Shown here in pieces: positions 1-12,899 of a stretch of 64,000 nucleotides of DNA. The position numbers and the translations under genes are program-made. The notes under the pieces are model-generated. The model saw only the letters and a program-made list of their open reading frames with translations. It ran no database searches and had not been told where the DNA came from. Every line of letters starts with the position of its first letter. Within the stretch, counting starts at the first letter, position 1. Origin of the DNA: Spirodela intermedia (Eukaryota; Streptophyta; Magnoliopsida; Alismatales; Araceae); contig LR746279.1 in the NCBI GenBank assembly GCA_902729315.2, positions 2,570,501-2,634,500 of the forward strand. The letters run 5' to 3'.

Positions 1-130
1 CACCACAATGCATGTGTCAACATATCTATAAACACATATAAATAGGTCTGGTACAAATGATAAAAAAGACAAAAATCTCAAAAACTATAATTCACCTCAT
101 TTGTGGTGTTTCATCTGGTCTTATAGTCAA
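1..130 (+). repeat. LTR-end-like fragment
   Basis: This short stretch resembles 23,190-23,310: a CA-rich stretch, then an A-rich run, then a degenerate form of the 'aattcacc...' C-rich box that ends many plant copia/Sirevirus-type LTRs. It is read as an LTR remnant. The element it belongs to cannot be seen because the window starts here. Confidence 0.35.
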
Positions 131-1100
131 CATTAGTCATATCATGTTCGCTTCTAAATTAGTCAAAATTTATTTTAATTCTCCAAAAAATCAAATTAGT
201 TGAAAAAAATAATATAAATTTTAAAAAATAAAATATAAAAAATCTAACCATCATTTTTAGTTTAGCTACTTGAATATCATGTTTGATGTCATTTTAGGCC
301 TTCCAACATTTATAATCCACATATTTACATTTATAGGCTACTTGGTCAAATTGTTTTGGCTTTTCTCATTCCTCAAGTGGTATCCTACATCAGACCTGGT
401 TTGAAGTTGTTCAAATGAATAATTTGATTGTACTGGTTATTTGAAACTTTACAAGGATGTTGGGCTTATGGCCCAAAGATTTTTTGATGTTGACAATATT
501 AATGGAAAGGTAATTTGAAAATTTTACTAGAGTAATGTTATGAGGACTTCAGTAGACAATTTTGATGCTCGTGGTACGAGGGCTTGAAATAAGAAATTTA
601 TTACGAATCAAGTTTTCAAATTAGGGTATAGAATGAGAAATATGGTCCGTATTGACATTGGTGGAAAGATGGTCCTTTTCTGGAGATGAATCAATGATTA
701 TTTTTATTTTTTTGAAACTTCCAGGATAGTTTAGAACCTTAGAGAGTTTAACATGAAAGATAGATTTATGAGTATCAACCATTGTGGGTTCTAGGATTTA
801 TGGAAACATAGATTTGACTCAAATGTGATAAAAATATCTAAATGTGTACCTGATTTTAGTGCAATAGACAATGAATGGAACTCAATTTCAGCCTTGCTCA
901 TAGGGTTCTTGAGATGATCTTGATTGAAGAACGGAAATGGGTTTTTTCATGACTTATAAAATTCTAGTAAAGTAATCATCATGAAAGTATTTAGAAGAAT
1001 TATAATAAAATTAAAGTATATTCAATAAAACATACTCATTCAAAATAGAAACTAAATAAATACTATTCAATTTGCAAATTTCAAGTTCACACAATTGAAT
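131..1100. other. AT-rich intergenic DNA, no gene seen
   Basis: No open frame of useful length and no recognisable domain on either strand. It lies beyond the RNase H end of the minus-strand copia remnant, so it may hold that element's decayed 3' LTR, but no boundary could be recognised. Confidence 0.4.
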
Positions 1101-4100
1101 TAAATTATTCTCATGGAAGGGGTCTTGTAAAAATATGTGCTCATCATTCTGATGTCTTAATGAATTCAGTTCTATATTCCTTTTTTTGCATGTGATCTCT
1201 AATAAAATGATATCTAATATAACTATAGTTTATTATTAGAGTGAATGAAGATTTTTGGATAAATTTATGCCACTTTTATAGTCATAGTATATGAGTATCT
1301 TTCCTAATTTCATTCCACAATCTTCTAATTCACATTTAATGCAAATTACTAGTGCACAAAAGAACTACCAATTGTTACATTCAAATTCATCCATGGATAA
1401 TGTAATGAAATTTTATTTCTTGTAAATCTAAGAAATCAAATATCCACCTAAAAATAAGCATGATCTATTTGTACTTTTTCTATTAATTATACTGTCTACA
1501 AAATAAGAATCACAATATCTTAAAATATTTAAATATTAATTTTTAGGATACTTTACACCTAAGACCGCAGTTTAAGCATATTAAATTCTTAGAATTGTTG
1601 TGAGGTGTGACTCTTTTGAATAATTATGATATCTTCTAAATCAACATGTTAAATAAAATATCATGTCAGCTAACAATTTGATGTCTTAAAAATATCATGT
1701 CAACATGTTAATAAAGAACCTATCATTCATCTATTTAAATTTTTAAATATTTTTATATCTTTTTCATTTGAGTTCAATTTTATTTAATATTTGTACCTAT
1801 AAAAGTTTTTTTGGACTTCACATCTTTCGTTTGTATTTCTCAGGTAGTTCACATATATATATATTTTCTAAGTGCTAATTTTTTAAGCTAGGAAACGACT
1901 CTAACCCTCCTATCACATCACCTAAAATTATCTTTTTATTTAATGAAGAAATTAATTGAAAGAGATTTCATTACTTTCTCTAAGTATAATATCGCCAACA
2001 TTTACTTGTACAATCAAAATATCATTTTTTATATGTTTCATAAATAATGTTGTGTCCACCTTTAATCTTTTGAAATTATTTTGTAATAGAAAAGAAAGTA
2101 ATTTTTAATACCAAGCTCATGGAGCTTCTTTCAGCTCATACAAGGTTTCTTTGGTCCAAAAACATAGTCAACATGATCAAAACTTTCAAACAAGGGTTGT
2201 TCTACATATACTTTATCCTTAATTACTTCATTCAGAAACATACTTTTAACATCCATTTGAAATAATTTAAAATTATTTTCACAAGTAGAATTATAATTTC
2301 ATCAAGCTTACCCAATGGTGCATAAGTTTCTTCATGATCAATTCCTTCTTAGATATAACCTTGAAAAATTAGCCTTAGCTTTTTTATATATATAATTATT
2401 ATTTATTCATTTAATTTATTTTTTGAAAGCTCACTTTGTTGTAACTACTCTTCGATGATTAGATCTTAGAACTAAATACCAAACATCATTCAATTAGAAT
2501 CGTTCTAGTTTTTTAATACATAGCATTTATATAATTTGCATCCATGAGTGTATCATCCTCATTTTTAGGTCTGATAAGTAAAGTAATTACCATGTGAATA
2601 GTTTTTTAAGAGCTGATATAGTTTTGAACCTATCCTTTAAATTACCTAAGAGATTTATTTTTGGATAACTTTTTGCATAGTTCTAAGTCTTAGGTAAGTC
2701 ATTACATTTGGGATTAGAAACTAATTGTTGTATTTATTCAGTCTCTTCATTCTCATTTTCTACTAAATGCCCATTTATCCCAATTTCACTTAGAATGATT
2801 CTTTGTAACATTAGTTGTTCTATAAATTTTACATGAATAAATTATTCAAGAAAAGTTGTATTTTATTATAATTATATAGGCCTTTGATTTTTCAAAGTAT
2901 TCAAGGGAGATTTTTTCATTATTCATCTGATCAAATTTTCCTGATTCTTATATCCCATTATTTTGAATAAAACACTCATATCCAAATATTTATAAATAAT
3001 CTAATTTTGGCTTCCTATTCTGAAGTAATTCAGCCTAAAAACACTCATAGTTCTATTTTCAACATAACATGCTCGCTACTTAATTCAGCCTAAAAATATT
3101 CAAAAAGATTACTCTCAACTAGCATGATTCTAGATATATTTAGTAATATCTTATTCTTTCTCTCATCAATTTCAATTTTTTAGGAATTTTTGGAGTTGGG
3201 AAGTTATGTAAAATTCCTAATTAAAGAATTTAACATTCTCAAATTTGTTCCATGATCACTCCTAATACTTTTTATCTATAGTTCATTTTAAATTTTCTTT
3301 GTGAATTATATATCCATGTATTTAGAGTAATTATCAACTACTGACTAAGTCATAATATTTTTCTCCTATGTTAGTAAGTTTTCTTGGACTGAATAAATTT
3401 AAATGAAGAAGTCTAAGTGTTTAGCCAAGGAGAAAGAGTCCTTAGTTTTGAATATTTATCTAGTTTGTTCTCCTCTAGCGTAACTCTCACATGTAGAATC
3501 CTCTATGCTCACAAAGTTGTGAATTTCTGTAGCAAAAATTCAGTTTTGACAAGCTCCTAATTATTCTAACATTCACATGTCCAAGTCTTCTTTGCCAACA
3601 ATACAAGTCCTTTATCTTTTCTAGTCATTGAGATATATAATTTGTATTGGATATTTCTTTAATATCTAAGACAGATATTATTTAATTTATCACTAGTAAA
3701 GAATATTTTATTACACATGTCAACTAATACAAGATATTCACATTTATTAAATGTTACTATGTTTTAACCTAGTAAGAACAAAAATAATTTTGACTAAAGT
3801 ATGATCTTCAAAAATAATATTTTCATTTGCAAGGGAACTTCTTTTTTTATTATCTTATAGTATTACCATTCTTCTATCTATTGACTTGAATGAGGAGAGT
3901 CATCCTTGATCTCCAATTATGTCTTAGAGTATTAGCTATCTAAGTGTTCCTATGATAATTTCTTGAAAAATAGTTCAAGTTTTCAGTTTAGACCTAAAGT
4001 TTTGTAGGTTTAGTTGTATTACTCTTAGGTACTCGTGTATATATATATATCTAGGATTAAACCCTAATCCTTCATTTCTAAGGGATAATTTTTACTTCCA

Positions 4101-5210
4101 AGTAACATATCTAATGTCTTTGGACTAACACATAATTTTTCGTAACATGTTTTTCTATTAAAAAAATTTATTTATTATCTTAAGATCATTCTCTTAATGA
4201 TCTTTTAGTTTAGTATTATGTCTTCTTTTTTGTAGACTTATTTTATAGACTTATTATGTTTGGGTTCAACAAATTTTTCCTTGTATCAATGAATTAATGT
4301 CCTATTGAAATTCATTAACCATAGGCAAGGATAATTTTTTAAAGGGTCTTTCCTCATATTCTTATAATTTTAGATATATGGTTTTTTATTTTTTTCGTAA
4401 TTTAAATTGAATTTTTAAATATTTTATTTCTATTTGTGAGACTTTAAGTTCTTTTTTCACAATAAAATTTTAAATACACAACAATCTATCAAATTCTTCA
4501 AGTCATTGTTCTTCAAACATAGAGGAGATGTAAGGATCATATACTTCTGAGGATTTTGCCATTAGGAGTAAATTTTATTTTTCTTTATCTTCTTCGTCTA
4601 AGTTAAAATTGTATGTCCTTTGTGTCGCTACCATGGCGTTTTTAGTCATCCATGAGTCATCTTTGAATGATCTAGGTACCCAAACAAATAAACTTATTTT
4701 CTTCTTCTTATCAGCTTAGTTAGTCTTATAGATAGAAGATTTATTTCATCTTCATCATTAGAAAATTATATTGATTTGAATGTAATGTTCTTACCTTTTT
4801 TAGTAAATATTTATTTCTAGACATTAATCTCATAGGTGAATAAAGAATCAATAATATCATCAAGAAGAATGGTCCATAATTTTTTTGATTCTTCAATCAC
4901 AACTACTTAGTATCCCAAATCTCAAGTTAATTCGTCACTTGTATAAGTTTTTTCTTAAGCTTTTCATGTCATTTATAATTTCATCAAATCTATGAACTAA
5001 ATATTTAATAGATTCAATTTTTTATACTCTATAGTAGAATTAGCATTTCATGGGCTATTAAGATCTTCTTCAATGCCACATCAAATCAAACTTTCCATGC
5101 TAAAATAAAACATCTTTTTGGGGTATGAGCGCAACAATGCCCTCAACTTCTTCAAACATCTAGTAGCACATCAAATCAAAGAAATGGTTCATCCAACTTC
5201 ATGGATCATT
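1100..5210 (-). mobile_element. Decayed Ty1/copia retrotransposon, minus strand
   Basis: Read on the minus strand with frameshifts and stops tolerated, this stretch gives the copia domains in order. Gag (UBN2-like) is at about 5,200-4,560, with a readable 'KTYTSDELT' and 'IIDSLFTYEI'. The gag-pre-integrase and integrase start are at about 3,640-3,240 ('RRLGHVNVR', then a 'LLHLNLFSP' segment). Reverse transcriptase is at about 2,480-2,085 ('NFKLFQMDVKSMFLNEVI'). RNase H is at about 1,470-1,130 ('LEDCGMKLGKILI' followed by 'GINLSKN'). The Gag-INT-RT-RH order is diagnostic of copia. No frame is intact, so the element cannot be active. LTR borders were not found. Heavy AT content fits long decay after methylation. 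Confidence 0.75.
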
Positions 5211-5893
5211 CTTGAGAAGTGCAAGTAACAAAAGAGAAGATAAAGTTAGAGTATTGATGCCTAATCTAGAAAGAAATGTGAAATGTATCATGTAAAGAGG
5301 ATTTATTGATCCTACAAATTTTTTAAAGATTTATTTTTTCAAAAAATAGTAGAAACCAAGGAAAATAATTGTTCATAAGTGAACAAACTTATGCTAGTGA
5401 AATTAGGTATATCTCTTATTTTTGTATAGTAGTCAACCCAATCAAATAAACTCAACATATGTTGACCGACTTAGTAATAAAAATAATTACATTATTAAAA
5501 AAATTACCCTTCATTTTGGAATTATGTATAGCTAACCTTGAGCCCAGTATGGACCTCCTAAGTCTGTCTACCTTCTCTTTTTCTCCACATATATTGAGTC
5601 ATTTGCCTTTTAGGTCTTGACCTTGTAATGATCAGATTTTTCTATTTACTAAATTGTCAATGCTTTAACTTTTAGTTAATTTCTGGCACTTCCGGTATTC
5701 TTGAGAATATCAATAATTTTAAAAATAAATAAATAAATTTTATTAAGAAATGATTATAAATATTGATTGCTCTTCACACGAAAATTTCCTGATAAATAAT
5801 TTGTAAATAAGACCTCTATTTAACCAATATCATTAGGATTCTAATTTTAGCCTGCATTAATCTATATTAATAAATGTATATAGTTATTTTTTT
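5211..5893. other. AT-rich region upstream of the RING gene
   Basis: No coding potential seen. The proximal part probably holds the promoter of the RING-H2 gene that starts at 6,017. The distal part may be eroded LTR of the copia remnant. Confidence 0.4.
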
Positions 5894-5900
5894 TATAAAT
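5894..5900 (+). promoter_or_regulatory. Possible TATA box of the RING-H2 gene
   Basis: TATAAAT lies about 117 bases upstream of the ATG at 6,017. With normal spacing, transcription would start near 5,925-5,935 and the leader would include the CT tract. The surroundings are AT-rich, so chance matches are common. Confidence 0.35.
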
Positions 5901-5975
5901 GAATAAATCATTTACGAAATTAATTTAATGCTTGACAAGCATCTCCCCGTTACCAGCTTCAATTTCTTTCCTTTC

Positions 5976-6014
5976 CCTCTCTCTCTCTCTCTCTCTCGCT
6001 CGCTCTCTCGCTCG
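5976..6014 (+). repeat. (CT)n tract in the 5' leader of the RING gene
   Basis: A near-perfect CT run changes into CTCG units and ends two bases before the ATG at 6,017. Sense-strand CT/GA tracts near plant start sites are known binding sites for BBR/BPC GAGA-type factors; that role here is inferred. Confidence 0.8.
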
Positions 6015-6016
6015 CC

Positions 6017-7516
6017 ATGGCAGGGGCGGGTGAGTTCGTCCTACGCTGCTACAGCAGCGAAGAAGAGGAGATCGGCGGCGGGTACAGCAGCGAAGAAGAG
6101 GAGATCGGCGGCGGGTACAGCAGCGAAGAAGAGGATATTGGCGGCGGCATTGTCAGGTCTGATCATCGCTCTTCTGCATTTGCTCGTGAAGAAGAGGAGA
6201 TGCGCTTTCATCCCACGCCCCGCGGTTACGCCGGCCCGGATATCTTTATACCTATCTTCTCTCCCCCGATCCCACCATCCTTCACCTTTCGCCGCCCTAA
6301 GATGTGGATCTCGTCGGATTCCGACTCTGATTCTGCGTCCGACTATGCAGAGGATCTTGTGGCCTCTGACTTGGATCCGTTTGCCCGTAGTCCCGCGCAG
6401 AGCGGCGGCAGCAGTGAGATGGTCCTCTTCAATGGTGATTCCGATCTGATCCCTTCAATGGAGGATTCTGTTTCCGACTTCTCCCCGCTGGAGACGGATC
6501 AAGGGCTTTTGCCTTGTATCGAGGAGGAGGATGGAAACGAGGATCGCTCGGACTCGGACGATGCGTTATTTGTCGACGGCAGCAGTGTGGAATCGATGAT
6601 CGGCGGCGGCGATGGCAGGCTTTCTAGTTCCCTGAATGCCGGAGGATTGCGAACTATGGGATCCAGATCAAATTTGGATACTGATTCTGAGGAAGAGGCC
6701 ATTTCTGAGATTTGTCCGCATTCTGATGGCGAGTCGGAGCCTGATCGGGTGGCTGACGATCTGGCACCGCCGGTTTTCTGGGACTACCTAAGCATCGACG
6801 AAGACGGGAGGAATCCAGGTGAGGATTTTGGCGGGGAAGAGGTCGATGGGATGGAGAGAGAGCTCCTTGATATCGTCATCGGCGACGACGAGTCATATTA
6901 CGACGGCGAATGGGAGGTGTTCTTGCCTGTGGATCAATTCGAGGGGGAGATTTCAGACGAGCACGAGATCGCCGACTTTCTTGTTGCCGACGCTCAGGAG
7001 AGCTTCATCGAAGGAAACCCGCCGGCGGCCAGATCAGCGATCAGGCATCTCCCATCGATTTCCTTGACGGAAACAGATGTGGCCGACAACAACAACCTCT
7101 GTGCCGTCTGCAAAGTCGAGATCTCAGTGGACGAGAAGGTGAAGCAGCTACCGTGTCTGCATCATTACCACGCCGAGTGCATCCTGCCATGGTTGAGGAT
7201 GAGGAACACCTGCCCTCTTTGCCGATTTGAATTGCCGGCGGATGAGCCCGATTTCTTGGATCGGCGGGCACAGCGAGCTGGTAGCACTGGAACATTTCAA
7301 GAATCTCGCGTCACGGTAATGGATCTTTCCGTGATGTTGTGGCGAAATTATGAAATCTGCATTGTTCTAGGTTCATCAATCACTAATCCTTTGTTTCTTT
7401 TATGATAATTTGGTGACAGTAACAAGATTTTTTTTTCCCGCGTTCTTGGAATGGTTCTGCAGGTGAGACAGGGGCTTCAGGGCTTTGAGCTCTCATCAGC
7501 ATGGGCAAGGAGATGA
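6017..7516 (+). CDS. RING-H2 E3 ubiquitin-protein ligase (CIP8/RING1-like)
   Basis: Exons 6017-7315 and 7463-7516 give 450 residues. The ATG sits in a strong context (gccATGG). The first exon stays open past its end to 7,405, but GT at 7,316 and the 'ctgcag' acceptor at 7,462 join in phase and add 17 codons before TGA. The N-terminal ~355 residues are acidic, low-complexity and probably disordered. Residues 12-44 form three copies of YSSEEEEIGGG. The RING-H2 finger spans about 362-402: C362-x2-C365, LPCLHHYHAECILPW, CPLC ending at C402. A short 'RFELPADEPDF' tail follows, as in CIP8-type ligases. Such proteins recruit E2 enzymes and ubiquitinate substrates; the substrate here is unknown. No membrane segment is seen. 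A single-exon form ending at 7,405 is possible through intron retention. Confidence 0.88.
6050..6148 (+). repeat. Three in-frame 33-bp tandem repeats in the RING ORF
   Basis: Units start at 6,050, 6,083 and 6,116. Units 1 and 2 are identical and unit 3 changes only at its end. Each encodes YSSEEEEIGGG or its D variant. Because 33 is a multiple of three, copy-number change would keep the reading frame. Confidence 0.95.
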
Positions 7517-8871
7517 CTCCATCTTTCAACTAGACCGGCATATATCTCCTCCCTTCACCTTGTTGTCAATGTTTCTTAGCTTTAGAACATGCGAATTTTT
7601 CTTAGCAAAGCTTGCCTCATAATCAGGTTTAACAGCTCTTGGAAGATCAATACCAGCGACATCCACATCAAATTCACTCTAAAATCTGAACTTCAGTGAT
7701 TGAATGCTTTTCAGGCATTCCTTCTACTCCGATAGACTGCGATGCATCTCCCTGCATTTAAGAAACCCATGGAGGGATCTCTTCAGATTCATCACTCATT
7801 GGCCGTATCTTTCTGATTTCTACTGAGAAATGAGGACAATAACCTTCTCTCATCCATCAGTTGGCACATTTTGCTTGCTGTGATTCTGCAAGCTCCCCTC
7901 CCGGATGAACATGACTGGCATCACTATCAAATGGGTACCTCTGCAGAAGTTGCAGAAGAGAGTAGGCCAGCAATATGGGTTCTTGACCTTACAAGCTGCC
8001 ATTCTTTACTAAAAAAACCCATGGGAAGTGGATCAGTCTCTCTGCAGGGGGCTTCTGCAAGTAATAAGTTTGCAGATTTTATAAGCAGATGCTTGGAGTT
8101 GGAGCGTGGAGATGCCACAGCCGGTAAGAACTCTGGAAAAAATTCATGAACAAATGGAAAATTTTTAGCTCTGGAAATAATTTTTTCTCGCAGCATTTCT
8201 CATGCAGCGGTGAATCAATCTAAGCTCATAGATTCCACTCATCTACAATTTTTGTGGCCTATTGAGGTAATCAGAGGGCTGCGATTAGATGTTCTTCAAC
8301 AGTCCTTTTTAAGTTCAGGGATCAGAGCTTTAGGGTTCGACTGTTTCCTTCCAGGAGACTGTTCATGGGGCTTCATTTGCAGTTCTTTCTTGGGCTCTTA
8401 ACCCTATAAATTAAAATGATTCATCTCCATTTCTTCTCCCTCATATTCCTGGAACCGTAGAGATTTACACCTGAAAACCATACATGGAGCTATTTCTTAG
8501 GGAGGGGAATAGGTTGACCTCCCCATTAGGGCCAGTCTCAGGACGAGTCATCTGGGGATGATCAGCACCACAAGGAGATCATGGTCCGAGTGGGGCCCAC
8601 TCTGGTTTTGACTTTTGACACGGGGCTCAAGAGCGTTGTAAATCCTCGTTAATTTCCCCATTCCATATGCTCTTCCAGTGAAAAGTACACTTCCTTTAAT
8701 AGCTTATGTTTCTCCACAATACTTTATTGTTAATATTAGAACAACGCATGCCAAAATAATGCGTGTTACATTATCGAATGGATAATCTTATTCCCTTTTA
8801 CCCCAAAAATGATCCTATCTTGGGGACTGCGTAATTCTTACTCTCGAACTTTCTTTAACACGGCAGTAATA
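7517..8871. other. 3' region of the RING gene and intergenic DNA
   Basis: This probably holds the 3' UTR of the RING gene followed by spacer. A 92-codon open frame at 7,871-8,149 (+) and an overlapping minus frame show no recognisable motif and are not supported as genes. No clear AATAAA signal was identified. Confidence 0.4.
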
Positions 8872-8937
8872 CTCTCCCTCTCCCTCTCCCCCTCTCTCCC
8901 TCTCCCCCTCTCTCCCTCTCCCTCTCCCTCTCCCCCT

Positions 8938-8968
<31 letters not shown>

Positions 8969-9095
8969 CCTCTCCTCTCTCTCTCTCTTCTTTCTCCTTC
9001 TCTCCCTCTCTCTCTCTCCCTCTCCCTCTTCCTCTCTCTCTCTCTCTCTCTCCCTCTTCCTCTCTCTCTCTCTCTCTCTCCCTCTCTCTCTCTCG
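8872..9095 (+). repeat. Long CT-rich microsatellite upstream of the GNAT gene
   Basis: About 220 bases built from CT, CCCT and TTCC units, almost purely pyrimidine on the plus strand. It ends about 220 bases before the ATG of the acetyltransferase. Frames running through it on either strand are artefacts. Confidence 0.95.
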
Positions 9096-9312
9096 TAATC
9101 CTGGGCCCGAGGAATAATAAAAAAGGATTTTTTATGAATGACGTCATCATCCCCCCTCCCCCCCCCCTTCTCTCTTCCCCACCACAGAAGCCCAGCCCCC
9201 CACCCTCCTCTCCTAGAAGGAGATAATCAGCCACCGTCTCCTCTTCCTCTTCGCCACCGCCGTCGTCCTCGCAGTAGCAGCAGGGGCAGCGGTGGTGCTG
9301 CCCGTGGGGGAG

Positions 9313-9876
9313 ATGAACACCGGGAGAATGGCCACCGCCTTCCCCGCCGTCCACCGGCGGCGCCCCCCCGTCGTCGCGGCGATCTTCTCCACCCCAGACG
9401 AGGAGCTGGAACGCCGCGGGCTGAGCCTCCGGCGGACGGCGGCGGGGCTGGACATCGAGGCCCTGAACAGCGTCTTCTTCCGTGCGGGCTTCCCCCGGCG
9501 AGACCCCGTGAAGATCCGCCGCGCCCTGGAGAACTCGCCGTCGATGGTGTGGCTCGCCGACGGGTCCTCGGGGCGGCCGGTGGCCTTCGCGAGGGCCGCC
9601 GGCGACGGCGTGTTCAACGCGGTGGTTTGGGACGTGGCGGTGGACCCGGACTTCCAGGGACTGGGACTGGGGAAGGCTGTGATGGAACGGCTGGTGGAGG
9701 ATCTGCGCAGCGGAGGGGTCTGCAACATCGCCCTCTACGCCGAACCGAAGGTGGTGGGGTTCTACCGCCCGCTGGGGTTCGCCGCCGACCCCGATGGGAT
9801 TAAGGGGATGGTCTACGCCCGCAAGCAGCCCCCGCCGCTGCCGCCGGGGGTGATGGAGGGGAGGAAGAGGAAGTAG
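9313..9876 (+). CDS. Plastid-type GCN5-related N-acetyltransferase (GNAT)
   Basis: A single-exon, very GC-rich gene of 187 residues from the ATG at 9,313; ATG 9,328 has a stronger Kozak context and would give 182. A stop at 9,214-9,216 limits the frame upstream. The first ~20 residues are rich in Arg and Ala, suiting a short plastid transit peptide. The GNAT core includes 'IWDV'-type strand 4 (VVWDVAVDP, about 104-112) and the acetyl-CoA loop QGLGLG at 115-120. It continues with 'NIALYAEPKVVGFYRPLGF' and ends with 'DPDGIKGMVY'. These features match the plant plastid GNAT group (GNAT1/2/3, SNAT/NSI relatives), closest by eye to the GNAT3 type. Members acetylate N-termini or lysines, and some acetylate serotonin; the substrate here is unknown. 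The Lys/Arg-rich tail is unusual. Confidence 0.85.
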   Translation: MNTGRMATAFPAVHRRRPPVVAAIFSTPDEELERRGLSLRRTAAGLDIEALNSVFFRAGFPRRDPVKIRRALENSPSMVWLADGSSGRPVAFARAAGDGVFNAVVWDVAVDPDFQGLGLGKAVMERLVEDLRSGGVCNIALYAEPKVVGFYRPLGFAADPDGIKGMVYARKQPPPLPPGVMEGRKRK

Positions 9877-9901
9877 TAGGGGATGGACGGTTTCTTCTTG
9901 T

Positions 9902-12018
<2,117 letters not shown>

Positions 12019-12148
12019 ACAGATAGATAAATAGATAGATTTATTGATTGATTGATTGATTTACTGATAGATAGAGAGGGAGAATCATAGAGAGGTAGAG
12101 AGAGAGAGAGAGAGAGAAGGAGAGGGAGAGGGAGGGAGGGAGGGAGGG

Positions 12149-12210
<62 letters not shown>

Positions 12211-12230
12211 AGGGAGAGAGAGAGAGAGAA
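12019..12230 (+). repeat. Compound GATA/GATT/GA/GGGA microsatellite
   Basis: The array begins with AGAT units, passes through GATT units near 12,045-12,060, then becomes GA with GGGA insertions near 12,120-12,150, then a long pure GA run. It is a stepwise mutated simple repeat with no gene nearby. Confidence 0.95.
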
Positions 12231-12236
12231 CAGGAG

Positions 12237-12890
12237 TTGAAGTCATATAGATTTATTTTGGTTTGTCCATGTGATGGGCGTACACCAATCCATAGAATAA
12301 AGTATTTCGAAGCCTATTAAAGTCAAGCGTCAAGATATCTAGGGAGAATTAGAAAAAAAGCGAAGACAAACTTTATCCATTTTTTTTTAAAGTTCTTTAT
12401 CTTCACTTTGTTCAATGTCTGATAGTTGACACAACTTGTGTGGGTCATCCTTCTGAAAAAGGATGAGAAACCATAGGACACCTAGGATGGCATGTACACG
12501 CCTCTACAGCTTCTTCAACCAACCCCATCTTGTAGGGCATGGCCATTGGTAGGAGCACCTCCAGAAAGAGCTCAATCTCATGATTCACTGTTTGGTCGAA
12601 ATAGTGAAGATTATGAAAACATCTTTATAATTTCTCTAGCATATTCTTGCAACTTGAGGTAGGAGTCTCCTTAGTGTGTTTGGCTCTCTTAAATACGCCC
12701 ATGTTCACAACCGTAGCACACACACACTGCCTTGATGGTATGCTATGAGTGAACCTCTACTTGTCCCCTCCGTAACATGCACCATATGCACACTTTCCTT
12801 ATTGCACCATACATGTTCCTACCATCGTGCATCCACCTGTCCATGAAGTAGTGACAGGTGCCGTGTGCCTATCTGCCCATGCTAGTCTTA
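12237..12890. other. Intergenic DNA, no gene seen
   Basis: No domain recognised. It adjoins the gypsy remnant and could be a downstream pol part that has decayed beyond recognition by eye. Confidence 0.35.
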
Positions 12891-12899
12891 CCTCCTCAT

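Noticed and set aside
5928-6449. 173-codon frame overlapping the RING gene start
   Set aside because: It is a shifted frame over the CT tract and the 33-bp repeats; the RING frame carries the conserved domain.
7871-8149. 92-codon open frame downstream of the RING gene
   Set aside because: No domain, no family resemblance and overlapping frames on the other strand. It could be 3' UTR.
8330-8360. Possible tRNA B-box ('gggttcgactg')
   Set aside because: No matching A-box or cloverleaf arms at the right distance.
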